Origin: Clostridium sp. AWRP | GTDB taxonomy: Bacteria; Bacillota; Clostridia; Clostridiales; Clostridiaceae | DNA length: 64,000 bases | Direction: 5' to 3' | Assembly (NCBI RefSeq): GCF_004006395.2 | Contig: NZ_CP029758.2 | Location: forward strand, 620,001-684,000 | Part shown: positions 48,110 through 56,456 of the stretch, piece by piece | Layout of the letters: each line of letters starts with the position of its first letter | Position numbering within the stretch: the first letter of the stretch is position 1 | Notes under the pieces: generated by a model | The model's input: only the letters and a program-made list of their open reading frames with translations | The model's database searches: none | What the model was told of the DNA's origin: nothing | Translations under genes and position numbers: made by a program

Positions 48110-48411
48110 ATGACTTTAATAGAACAATACAATATGTGCCTTATAATGGTAAAAGAGCAATAATAGATTATTCTTGTTTTGGACCAATTGAAGTAATTAT
48201 ATATGGTGTAACATCAATGAATGAGTATTATTTTGACCATACTTATCCAGAACTTTGGGGTGATGCTGAATTGGAACATGAATACAATATAATCACTAAG
48301 GAAGAAATGCTAAATGCTATTGATAGTGAAATAGGACTATGTGAGCGTAATGGAGCTACTAATATTGCTAAAGCATTGAGAAGTGAGAAGAAATTGATTA
48401 ATGAATCTTAA
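48110..48411 (+). pseudogene. Frameshifted gene of unknown family (~100 aa)
   Basis: The good ribosome site (AAAGGGAG) serves ATG 48110, giving MTLIEQYN and then stopping after 17 codons. The long frame is the next one: TIQYVPYNGKRAIIDYSCFG to NES at 48411, which has no proper start (GTG 48136 only). The two parts would form one small protein if about 13 nt were lost at ACAATACAAT. The conserved part (DHTYPELWGDAELEHEYN) is not one I recognise; an immunity-type protein is possible. Confidence 0.5.
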
Positions 48412-48444
48412 ATAATGAAGCAAATTATAAAAATTCCAATTTAA

Positions 48445-48480
48445 AGTTAAGAATTATAAATAGTAAATTTGGAAGGATGA
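48445..48480. repeat. Fragment of dispersed repeat supplying a ribosome site
   Basis: AGTTAAGAATTATAAATAGT...GGAAGGATGA resembles the repeat at 28737-28776. Its GGAAGG lies just before the next small gene. Confidence 0.3.
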
Positions 48481-48488
48481 ATAAAGTT

Positions 48489-48862
48489 ATGGCAGTTTTT
48501 GATAGGTATGATAATTATTATGATAGAGCAATGGAGGCTTATTGTTCCAATAAGAAAATAGATCCTAAAGATATTAATGATGAGCAGAACAAGATAATTG
48601 CTGAAAGAGCCTGTGTTCATATTGTTTTTTATCTTACATGGATTATCAATAATAATTTAGAAGGAGACATTCATAAGGAATATAATGAAGAAAATCTTGA
48701 TATTTTGATCTAGATGAGGAAGAAACAATGAAAGCTTCTCTCAAAACTGCATATGAACTTTTTAAAAATCAAAAGCACTGGAGTGATAAAATTAGAAAAT
48801 ATGCTGCAAGTGAACTTTGGATTCAGCAGAAATTGCGGGATAAAATGATGATAATAGATTGA
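48489..48862 (+). pseudogene. DUF7832-like gene split by a one-base deletion
   Basis: The first part reads MAVFDRYDNYYDRAMEAYCS...EYNEENLDI and ends at TAG 48711-48713. Adding one T in TATTTTGATC would continue DLDEEETMKASLKTAYELFKNQKHWSDK to TGA at 48860-48862, giving about 125 aa. DUF7832 membership is from memory of the N-terminal DxYDNYYDRAMEAY motif. Start chosen at 48489 for spacing to GGAAGG. Either a real decay mutation or a sequencing error. Confidence 0.55.
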
Positions 48863-48954
48863 TATGAAATAATGGACAGTTTAGATTATATTGGTTTCAA
48901 GAAAATATAATCTAAATAAAAGATATTATAGGATAAATTGAGATGAGGAGTAAA

Positions 48955-49634
48955 ATGTGCAATTTAAGTACTAGGGCAATTGATATGCTTAATAAAGCAA
49001 AAAAACAAAAAGTACCTAAAGATGATGAAATTATATTTAAAGTACTAAAGGATATGAAATATCCAGTATATGATGCTATTTTAAGGTTTCAAAAGCTTTA
49101 TGCAGGTATATCATATAAATTAGGAAAATCCACTGAAGGTTTTTTTTAGAAATGATAAGTGCTCAGTTTAATCCACGTACAATGGATTATGACTATTATG
49201 TAGATGCAGAAGAAATAGACGGGGAATATTATTTTACTTGTGCAATGTTCCATTATAATGAATCGATATATATGGTAATGGATTCAAAGGGAAGAATTTA
49301 TGGTAAAGAGTATAATGATAACAAACCATATCTATTGGCAGATTCAATTGAAAAATTTATTGAGAAAGATGCAGCTAAAAATTATTTTTTAGAAAAGCAG
49401 TCACAATGGGTTAGAACAAGCTTTGAGGAAAGTAATTTAAATGAATGGAAAGCTAACAAAGAATATTCTTTGATACAGATAGATGAGGCTTGTGATAGCT
49501 GCAGTACCTATTTAAAGGATAAAAATGAGGAGTTTTTCTTAACTGTACAAAGATATGAGGATGGAACAGAAAATAAAATTGTATATGCAGTGGAGCATTT
49601 AAAAAAATGGCAGAAGAGGAGGGATAACCTATGA
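48955..49634 (+). pseudogene. Unknown gene interrupted in a T8 tract (two frames, ~226 aa if joined)
   Basis: The first frame, MCNLSTRAIDML...KLGKSTEGFF, stops at TAG after T8 (49140-49147). The second frame, open from LEMISAQFNPRTMDYDYYVD to RRDNL, ends at 49634. Removing one T joins them as STEGFLEMISAQFN. The 160-aa second half has no good ribosome site of its own but ends with ATGA overlapping the VWA start. So the gene was, or still is by slippage, translated as part of the operon. Family not recognised; SMI1/SUKH-like immunity proteins have similar composition, but this is speculation. Confidence 0.55.
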
Positions 49635-50767
49635 AGGAAAGTTTAGTCAGCTTAAATAGATGGAGATTGATACTTGGAAAATATGCAGATGGTGAAATTC
49701 CATTTGAAGATAGCAATTCAGGTATCAACTACATGGAAATGGATGACTTACTGGATTTTTTATATTCAAGAGAATACAGCGAAAAAGATGGAGTTAAGAG
49801 AGGTAAAAGCAGCGGGAGCACGTCACCATCAAATTTGACTGTACCTAAATGGATAACTAAAATAAGAGAACTTTTTCCAAAGGAGACTGTTGAAGTACTT
49901 GAAAAGCATGCAATTGAAAAGTACAATCTTACAGAACTTTTAACGGATAAAGAAGTTTTGGAAAAATTAGAACCTAATAAAGAACTTTTAAAAAATATAC
50001 TACAGATGAAACACCTTATGAAAGGTGATGTACTTGATACTGCCAAGTCCATTGTAAAAAAGATAGCAGAGGATATAACAAAGAAACTTGAAAATGATGT
50101 TAAAAAATCAATTACAGGTAGAATAAATAAGAATAAATCCACAACTTTAAAGTCTTCTAAAAATATAGATTTTAAAAGAACTATAAAGAAAAATTTGAAA
50201 AACTATGATTGTGATAAAAAAAGACTTGTAGTGGACAAGATATATTTTAATGAGAATGTTAGAAAATTCAACCCATGGAATATAATAATTGCAGTAGATG
50301 AGAGTGGTTCTATGCTGGATTCCGTAATCCATAGTGCAATTATGGCTGGTATATTTTCAAAACTTCCTATGCTTAAAACAAATCTCATTATATTTGATAC
50401 GGAAGTAGTTGATTTAAGTGGATATATTGATGATCCTGTTACAACACTTATGAGTGTACAGCTTGGTGGTGGAACTAATATAACTAAAGCTATGACTTAT
50501 TGTGAAAAGTTAATTGAAAATCCTCATAGGACAATGGTTGTTCTAGTTACGGATTTATATGAGGGATATGGTTATGGAAATATGTATGCAAAGGCAAAGT
50601 CCATTGTTGAAAGTGGAGCAAAGCTTATTATTTTAACAGCTCTTGATGTAGATGCATCGCCTTCATATGATAAAAATGCTGCTTTAAAAATGGCTTCACT
50701 TGGAGCAGAAGTTGCAGCTATGACACCGGGGGGGTTATCAGATTGGATAGCAAAGATAATTTCTTAA
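49631..50767 (+). CDS. VWA-domain protein (YehP-like)
   Basis: 378 aa. The N-terminal ~190 residues are helical and lysine-rich. The C-terminal von Willebrand A domain has an intact metal site: DESGS (Asp223-Ser227), Thr282 in GGGTNIT and Asp308 in VTDLYEG. VWA proteins are usual partners of MoxR ATPases, one of which is the first gene of this operon. Start overlaps the previous stop (ATGA). Its tail contains G7 (50728-50734), see the SWIM gene. Confidence 0.9.
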   Translation: MKESLVSLNRWRLILGKYADGEIPFEDSNSGINYMEMDDLLDFLYSREYSEKDGVKRGKSSGSTSPSNLTVPKWITKIRELFPKETVEVLEKHAIEKYNLTELLTDKEVLEKLEPNKELLKNILQMKHLMKGDVLDTAKSIVKKIAEDITKKLENDVKKSITGRINKNKSTTLKSSKNIDFKRTIKKNLKNYDCDKKRLVVDKIYFNENVRKFNPWNIIIAVDESGSMLDSVIHSAIMAGIFSKLPMLKTNLIIFDTEVVDLSGYIDDPVTTLMSVQLGGGTNITKAMTYCEKLIENPHRTMVVLVTDLYEGYGYGNMYAKAKSIVESGAKLIILTALDVDASPSYDKNAALKMASLGAEVAAMTPGGLSDWIAKIIS

Positions 50768-52419
50768 AAGAACTTGGAGAATTTATTTACAGTATAGATG
50801 CAGAATATCTTGTTGGAATCAGCAATAAAGGTATTACAAAGAGAGCAGACAAGGACTTGTCCAAAGTTTCAAATATAAAATATGAAGTAAAGAATAATAG
50901 CATTGAATTTAAATTTGATGATATAACCTGCAGTATAAATGAAAATATAAAAGGTTATAAATGCAGTTGCCCATCAAGGAGCATATGCAAGCATGTTATA
51001 ATGTGCTATTTGTATTTGATGAAAAATAAGGAAGAGTTATTTGATATACAGGGTACGGAAAGTAAATCTGAAGAAGAGGAAAAGTTTTTAGAACTAAAAG
51101 AAATTTCGATAGATACAATAAAGAAAAAAACAGGAGATAAAAATCTGAATGACATAATTAAAAGAATAGAATTTGGAGTGAAGTTTGAAATAAAAGAAGG
51201 TTCTATTATAGAAGTGAATTTTACAGACGAAAATACTTTTGTGAAGTTTTTGGGTAACATTGAAAATTCAACATGTAGTTGCAAATCCAAGGAATTATGT
51301 GTACATAAAGCCGAAGCGTTAATTTTATACAAATTGAAAAAGGGCTATTTGAATTTAAGAGAACTTAAAGTTTTTGCAAAAGCATCAGAAGGTTTTGATG
51401 AACAAAAATTAAAAGAGGCTTCATCTAAGATAAAATTTGCAGTTGAAGATATGCTTATAGCTGGTCTTTCTAGAATGCCAGTTACTATCATGGATAGTTT
51501 GAATAATTTAGCTGTTATATGTCACAATTATGAACTCCCTAATTTTGAAAAAAGTGTAAGAGATATTAGAGAGGAATTTTCTCTCTATTTTAATAAAAAT
51601 GCCTCCTTTGTCAAAGAAAATCTAGTAAATAAAATAACATCTCTTTATACAAGGGCAATTTCACTTGAAAATATAAAAGACTTAGATAAATTGAGTTTGC
51701 TTGTTGGTGAATTTAAAAGTTCCTATTACGAGATTCCACCTGTAGAATTTCATGGTTTTGCAGCTGAAAAGTGGAAAAGCAATTCTGGTTATGAAGGAAT
51801 TACATATTATTTTTTAGAAAGTAAAAATGGACAAATTTATACATATACAAATGCATTACCTACATATTATGATGATGTTAATTATAGGAAATCTTTTAAT
51901 GAACCTGCTCCATGGAACTTAAATTGTAGTATCTCTGAATTAAGTAATATAAGCTTGAAACTAATTCACGGCAAAATTAATTCACAAAATAGGATATCTT
52001 CAAGCAGTGAATCAAATGGGACAATAATAGGTAAAAGTAATATTTTTAAATTAAATACTGAAAAGTATGATTATGATAACTGGAATGAAATTTTAGACAG
52101 GATATTTTTAGACAAGAGTGAAAAAGATCAAAAGTATAATTTAATGTTTTTACGGGTAGATAAATTTGGAGAAGTGGATTTTAATGATGTAACTCAAGAA
52201 TTTTCTGTACCAATTTATGATAAGTTTAATAACTGCAGTAAAATTATTATTAAATTCTCCTCAGATACAAAATACATGATAAGAAGAATTGAAAGAGTTA
52301 TAAAATATAACAGATCACATTATATTTTTGGAAGAACTTATATAGATGGTGAGGAGCTCGTATTTTATCCTATAACTTATTATGATGATACTGGAGAAGT
52401 AGAAAATTTAACACTATAA
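50743..52419 (+). CDS. Double SWIM zinc-finger protein (YehQ-like)
   Basis: 558 aa with two SWIM motifs (CxC...CxH): Cys74-Cys76-Cys82-His84 (CSCPSRSICKH) and Cys178-Cys180-Cys186-His188 (CSCKSKELCVH). SWIM fingers bind nucleic acid or protein. The remainder is unassigned. A TTG start inside the VWA gene (25-nt overlap) is preceded by the G7 run as ribosome site. The same G7 run could allow -1 slippage that would fuse VWA and SWIM into one protein, because the frame is open across it. By context equivalent to E. coli YehQ. Confidence 0.85.
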   Translation: MDSKDNFLKELGEFIYSIDAEYLVGISNKGITKRADKDLSKVSNIKYEVKNNSIEFKFDDITCSINENIKGYKCSCPSRSICKHVIMCYLYLMKNKEELFDIQGTESKSEEEEKFLELKEISIDTIKKKTGDKNLNDIIKRIEFGVKFEIKEGSIIEVNFTDENTFVKFLGNIENSTCSCKSKELCVHKAEALILYKLKKGYLNLRELKVFAKASEGFDEQKLKEASSKIKFAVEDMLIAGLSRMPVTIMDSLNNLAVICHNYELPNFEKSVRDIREEFSLYFNKNASFVKENLVNKITSLYTRAISLENIKDLDKLSLLVGEFKSSYYEIPPVEFHGFAAEKWKSNSGYEGITYYFLESKNGQIYTYTNALPTYYDDVNYRKSFNEPAPWNLNCSISELSNISLKLIHGKINSQNRISSSSESNGTIIGKSNIFKLNTEKYDYDNWNEILDRIFLDKSEKDQKYNLMFLRVDKFGEVDFNDVTQEFSVPIYDKFNNCSKIIIKFSSDTKYMIRRIERVIKYNRSHYIFGRTYIDGEELVFYPITYYDDTGEVENLTL

Positions 52420-52441
52420 ATGGTAAATTGGTGGTGAGTAT

Positions 52442-52762
52442 ATGAATGAATGTAAACAGATACTTAATGTAATAGATGAAGTTCAAAAAAATATTCAAGA
52501 ATTATTTTTTAGTGGATTTAATACACCTAGTGATTTTGTAATAGATGAATTTTTGAGGCTTGGACTTGTTTTAGAAAGCTGTGGAATGAGTTATGGTTCT
52601 CAAAAATTAAATAGGATACATGATAAGTTGAAATCAAAAAGACATTCATTTGATTTCAACTATAGTGAATGCATTAAAGAATATTGTGAACTAAATGAGT
52701 ACTGTATAATTTGCAAAAAGAGATTAAATATATTAAATCTGAAGACAAAAATAAGCAGCTAG
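52442..52762 (+). CDS. Small unknown protein in the yeh-like operon (106 aa)
   Basis: Starts MNECKQILNVIDEVQKNIQE with a good ribosome site (TTGGTGGTGA). Helical, with a C-terminal cysteine pair (CIICKKRL) and an earlier CGMSYG. Not recognised. Placed tightly between the SWIM and DUF4132 genes (22 nt and 11 nt gaps), it is probably a small complex subunit. The DUF4132 frame extends back into it, but the real DUF4132 start is after its stop. Confidence 0.7.
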   Translation: MNECKQILNVIDEVQKNIQELFFSGFNTPSDFVIDEFLRLGLVLESCGMSYGSQKLNRIHDKLKSKRHSFDFNYSECIKEYCELNEYCIICKKRLNILNLKTKISS

Positions 52763-52773
52763 GAGTGGATAGT

Positions 52774-55700
52774 GTGAATATAAAGGAACATTTACTTAAT
52801 AAAATTGAGGATGTACTTGAGGAACTAAATGTATCACAGGATGTCTTGGGGTCTCTAGAAGATTATTTAGAAGATGAAGTTCAAGAAGATGAATTTTTAA
52901 ATATGCTTCCTGAGGTTGACTTTAACTCGATTTCAAAGGATATATTGAGTAAGGCCGCAAAAGCATATACCTCTATAAGAAGATACAAGTCAAATGAATA
53001 TATAAGAAAATACATAAATATCTTGTTTAAAATGGGAAAAGCAAGCGTGACCTATGTAATACTTAAATCTAGTTACTGGATTTCTGAATACACTGTTAAT
53101 GAACTTATAAAAGCTGGAGTTGAAAAATATATAGTTCTTATAGTTTATGTAAACCGTTTGGCATATGACTATAGCAGATTAGATAATAAAAATTTTAAAA
53201 CAATATATGATATATGCAGGGAAAGTCCGGAGGATGTAATAAAGGCTTGTGAGTACCTGGATGTAAATCAAAAAATGGTAGTCTGTTCAATATATTGCAA
53301 ATATAAAGGTATAGAAAAAAATGATAAGTATTATGAATTTTTAAAGGACATAGAAGATGATTTTACAGATTCTATAGACAACCTTTATGATAATAAAATG
53401 CCTGATGATTTGGTAAAAAAAATTCAAAAGTTCATTGAAAAGAATGACTATGCACTTCTTGAAAATATTATTGATGAAGTTAAAGGATATAAATATAGTG
53501 ATTACCTATTTAAATTTTTAGTTGGATTTTCAGCATTAAATGCAGATAAATCTGCAACTTTAAAGCAGATGTTCCAGTTTTTTGTAAGAGTAAATTTTAG
53601 AGATGCTTTAAACTCAGCATATAGTATTTTACCTGTTACAAGTTGTTATTCTGATACTGTAAATAATATGGATATGTTATTTGAAATACCTTCAAAATAC
53701 CATGTTGCTTGGTATGCAGAAAAGTTTGCAGGTAATGAAACGGCATCAGAAATACTCAAGAAAAAATTAAAAGAGGACAAGAAGTTCTTTGAAGAAGCCA
53801 TAAGCTTATCAGAAGGTGCCAGTAAAAATTATTTAATGTCATTTATGCTTGATGGTGATGAAAAATCAAATTATATAAAAACTCTTGAGGAAAATTGCAT
53901 AAATGTGTTTTCAAAAGTTCTTAGGGAAGATAAAGTAAATGAAGGGGATATAAGTGTAGTAGAATCATTTTTGCGAGATGATGTTTCCTTTAAAGATGTG
54001 AAAAATACATTACATTCAATAGAACCTCAAAATACAAGCTATTGGAGAATGAATAATGAATTAATAGAAGTACTGAATATTTTATGCAAAAATTTAGGCG
54101 GAGGTATTAATTTATACGAAAGAGTAGTTTCAGTAATGGCATCAGTTGGTTATAAGAATTATATCGTAAAACTTTCATCAGACTATAAGAGAAACACTGG
54201 AACAGAGTACAGTAGTGAAAAGTTTCATAAAATATTTGATATACTTAGAAAATACAGTGTATCTGTCATGGCAAAGATGAAACTTATAGATAATATTATA
54301 AATGATTATGATTATATGGGAAGGAAAGCAGCATCACTTCATACTGTTTTAAAAGATATTGTGGTAAAAGATAAGGAGGAAGTTGTTAAAAATATAGATA
54401 ATATTTCAGCGGATGGAAGATGTGTATTCTTAGAGTATATATTTAAAGTGAAAAGGGAAGAAAATATAAAAGTAGTTTTAGATAAATTTGGAGATGGCTC
54501 AAAAAAGGTTAAGGAAAAGATAGTAGAGGTGTTTACAAATAGTTCAAGCAATCTTAAATATATGGAAGGTGTGCTTGATAGGCTTAAGGCCAAGAAACAG
54601 GGAGAAAGAGAAGTTGCTATAAGAATTTTATCAAAATGGTTAAATGAGGAAGGTATTGAAGAGGAAAGAAGTAAGCTCATTAAAGAATGTTTAAATTATA
54701 CTCTGGAGGCTGAAAAGAGTCAGAAAATAAGAGCCTTACTTATGGAAGTTTTGGGAATTGAACAAGAAGGCACGGACAAAGAAAAATTAAAAGGTGAGGA
54801 ATTTATAAAAGATTTACTTAAAGGCAATAAAAAGAAGTCACTTTCATGGCTTGAGTTTGATTCATTACCTAAGGTTAGATTAGAAGAGAGTAATAATTAC
54901 TGTGAAGAGGATTATTTAAAGGCTGTCTTACTTTGTTATTCAGCATCAAATACTATAGGTAAAAGTGTTGATGGAGACAGGCTTGTTCAAAAGTTAAATA
55001 GAGATGGATTGAAGTTATTTGCAAATAAAGTTTTTGATAGGTGGCTTGAAAAAGGTGCCGAAGCTAAAAAGAGATGGGTGCTTGGATTTTCGTCAATTTA
55101 TGGTGGAGAGGAAATTGTAATGAAGCTGCAAAAGTGTATCAATGATTGGGCAAAGAATTCAAGAGGTGCCATAGCAAGTCAGGCAGTTAAGGCTCTAGCT
55201 TTAAATGGGAGTCCTTCTGCACTCTTAATAGTTGATGGCATTTCAAGAAAATTCAAGTTCAAGCAGGTTAAAAAAGCAGCGGCAGAAGCTCTTGATTTTG
55301 CTGCAGAGCAAATGGGAGTGGATAGAGAAGAACTTTCTGATAAAGTTGTTCCGAACTTAGGATTTAATGTAAGTGGGGAGAGAATATTTGACTATGGAAG
55401 TAGAAAGTTTACTGTAAGACTTGCTGCAGACTTAAGTGTAGAAGTATATGATCAAAATGAAAAGAAACTTAAAAACTTGCCTTCACCAGGGAAAAAAGAT
55501 GATGAATTAAAAACAAAGGAAGCACGTAGTGAATTTAGAGCGTTTAAGAAAAAATTGAAAAATACGATTTCAGTTCAAACTACTAGGATGGATTTGGCAC
55601 TCTCAAATGAAAGAAAGTGGACAAAAGAAGCATGGATAAAACTATTTGTTGAAAATCCTATTATGCATAAATTTTCAATAGGACTTATATGGGGAATCTA

Positions 55701-56343
55701 TGAAAATTCAAAATTAGTAGATACATTTAGATATATGGAAGATGGAACTTTTAATACTAAAGATGAAGATGAATTTGAAGTACCTGAAAAATCAAGCATA
55801 GGACTTGTTCATCCTCTTGAACTTTCTAAAGAAGATTTAAATATTTGGAAGGAACAGCTTGAAGACTATGAAATTGTGCAGCCAATTAAACAGCTGGATA
55901 GAGAAGTATTTACTATGACTGAAGAAGAAAAGAAAATGAAGTATGTAGATAGATTTGGAGGAAAAATTGTCAATGGTCTATCACTTGTAGGTAAGATAAT
56001 GAATTATGGTTGGTATAGAGGTTCTATTCAGGATGCAGGTGGATACTATGAATTTTACAAGGAAGATAACAACTTGGGCATAGGAGTTGAATTGAAGTTT
56101 GAAGGATTGTCTGTTGGCTATGAAAATGAAGATACGACAATTTATATATTGAGATTTTATAATGCAGGTACAGTGAAAAGAGGAAGTTATATATATGATG
56201 AGGTAAAGGAACAGCATTTACTTTCCTTAAGTCAAGTTCCAGAAAAGTATTTTAGCGAAATACTATATCAAGTTAGCAGTGCACTATCATCAAGCAATAC
56301 AGTAAATGAAAATTGGAGAAATGGTTCTGGAATTAAGCTTTAA
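52774..56343 (+). CDS. DUF4132 family giant protein (YehI/MolR-like)
   Basis: 1189 aa from GTG 52774 (AGGAG 8 nt upstream). A long helical repeat region (HEAT/ARM-like, about 1-930) ends in the DUF4132 module near 930-1160. Visible there are ERKWTKEAWIKLFVENPIMH, IGLIWGIYENSKLVDTFRYMEDGTF and IGLVHPLELSKEDLNIWKEQLEDYEIVQPIKQ. E. coli YehI and MolR belong to the same family; no biochemical role is established. No WGR domain is seen. Last gene of the operon, with a palindrome following. Large scaffold function is a guess. Confidence 0.85.
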   Translation: MNIKEHLLNKIEDVLEELNVSQDVLGSLEDYLEDEVQEDEFLNMLPEVDFNSISKDILSKAAKAYTSIRRYKSNEYIRKYINILFKMGKASVTYVILKSSYWISEYTVNELIKAGVEKYIVLIVYVNRLAYDYSRLDNKNFKTIYDICRESPEDVIKACEYLDVNQKMVVCSIYCKYKGIEKNDKYYEFLKDIEDDFTDSIDNLYDNKMPDDLVKKIQKFIEKNDYALLENIIDEVKGYKYSDYLFKFLVGFSALNADKSATLKQMFQFFVRVNFRDALNSAYSILPVTSCYSDTVNNMDMLFEIPSKYHVAWYAEKFAGNETASEILKKKLKEDKKFFEEAISLSEGASKNYLMSFMLDGDEKSNYIKTLEENCINVFSKVLREDKVNEGDISVVESFLRDDVSFKDVKNTLHSIEPQNTSYWRMNNELIEVLNILCKNLGGGINLYERVVSVMASVGYKNYIVKLSSDYKRNTGTEYSSEKFHKIFDILRKYSVSVMAKMKLIDNIINDYDYMGRKAASLHTVLKDIVVKDKEEVVKNIDNISADGRCVFLEYIFKVKREENIKVVLDKFGDGSKKVKEKIVEVFTNSSSNLKYMEGVLDRLKAKKQGEREVAIRILSKWLNEEGIEEERSKLIKECLNYTLEAEKSQKIRALLMEVLGIEQEGTDKEKLKGEEFIKDLLKGNKKKSLSWLEFDSLPKVRLEESNNYCEEDYLKAVLLCYSASNTIGKSVDGDRLVQKLNRDGLKLFANKVFDRWLEKGAEAKKRWVLGFSSIYGGEEIVMKLQKCINDWAKNSRGAIASQAVKALALNGSPSALLIVDGISRKFKFKQVKKAAAEALDFAAEQMGVDREELSDKVVPNLGFNVSGERIFDYGSRKFTVRLAADLSVEVYDQNEKKLKNLPSPGKKDDELKTKEARSEFRAFKKKLKNTISVQTTRMDLALSNERKWTKEAWIKLFVENPIMHKFSIGLIWGIYENSKLVDTFRYMEDGTFNTKDEDEFEVPEKSSIGLVHPLELSKEDLNIWKEQLEDYEIVQPIKQLDREVFTMTEEEKKMKYVDRFGGKIVNGLSLVGKIMNYGWYRGSIQDAGGYYEFYKEDNNLGIGVELKFEGLSVGYENEDTTIYILRFYNAGTVKRGSYIYDEVKEQHLLSLSQVPEKYFSEILYQVSSALSSSNTVNENWRNGSGIKL

Positions 56344-56374
56344 AAATATTGTTAAATAGTGGGCATAAAAAAGA

Positions 56375-56415
56375 AATGTGTATAGATTTGTGTAAAAACC
56401 AAATCTATACACATT
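56375..56415. terminator. Hairpin after the DUF4132 gene
   Basis: AATGTGTATAGATTTG and CAAATCTATACACATT form a perfect 16-bp stem with a 9-nt loop. There is no immediate T-run; a second small dyad (CTCTTAAAATTTTAGAGAG) follows. Confidence 0.6.
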
Positions 56416-56456
56416 CTCTTAAAATTTTAGAGAGTGTTAGATTTTTTCTGTAAATT

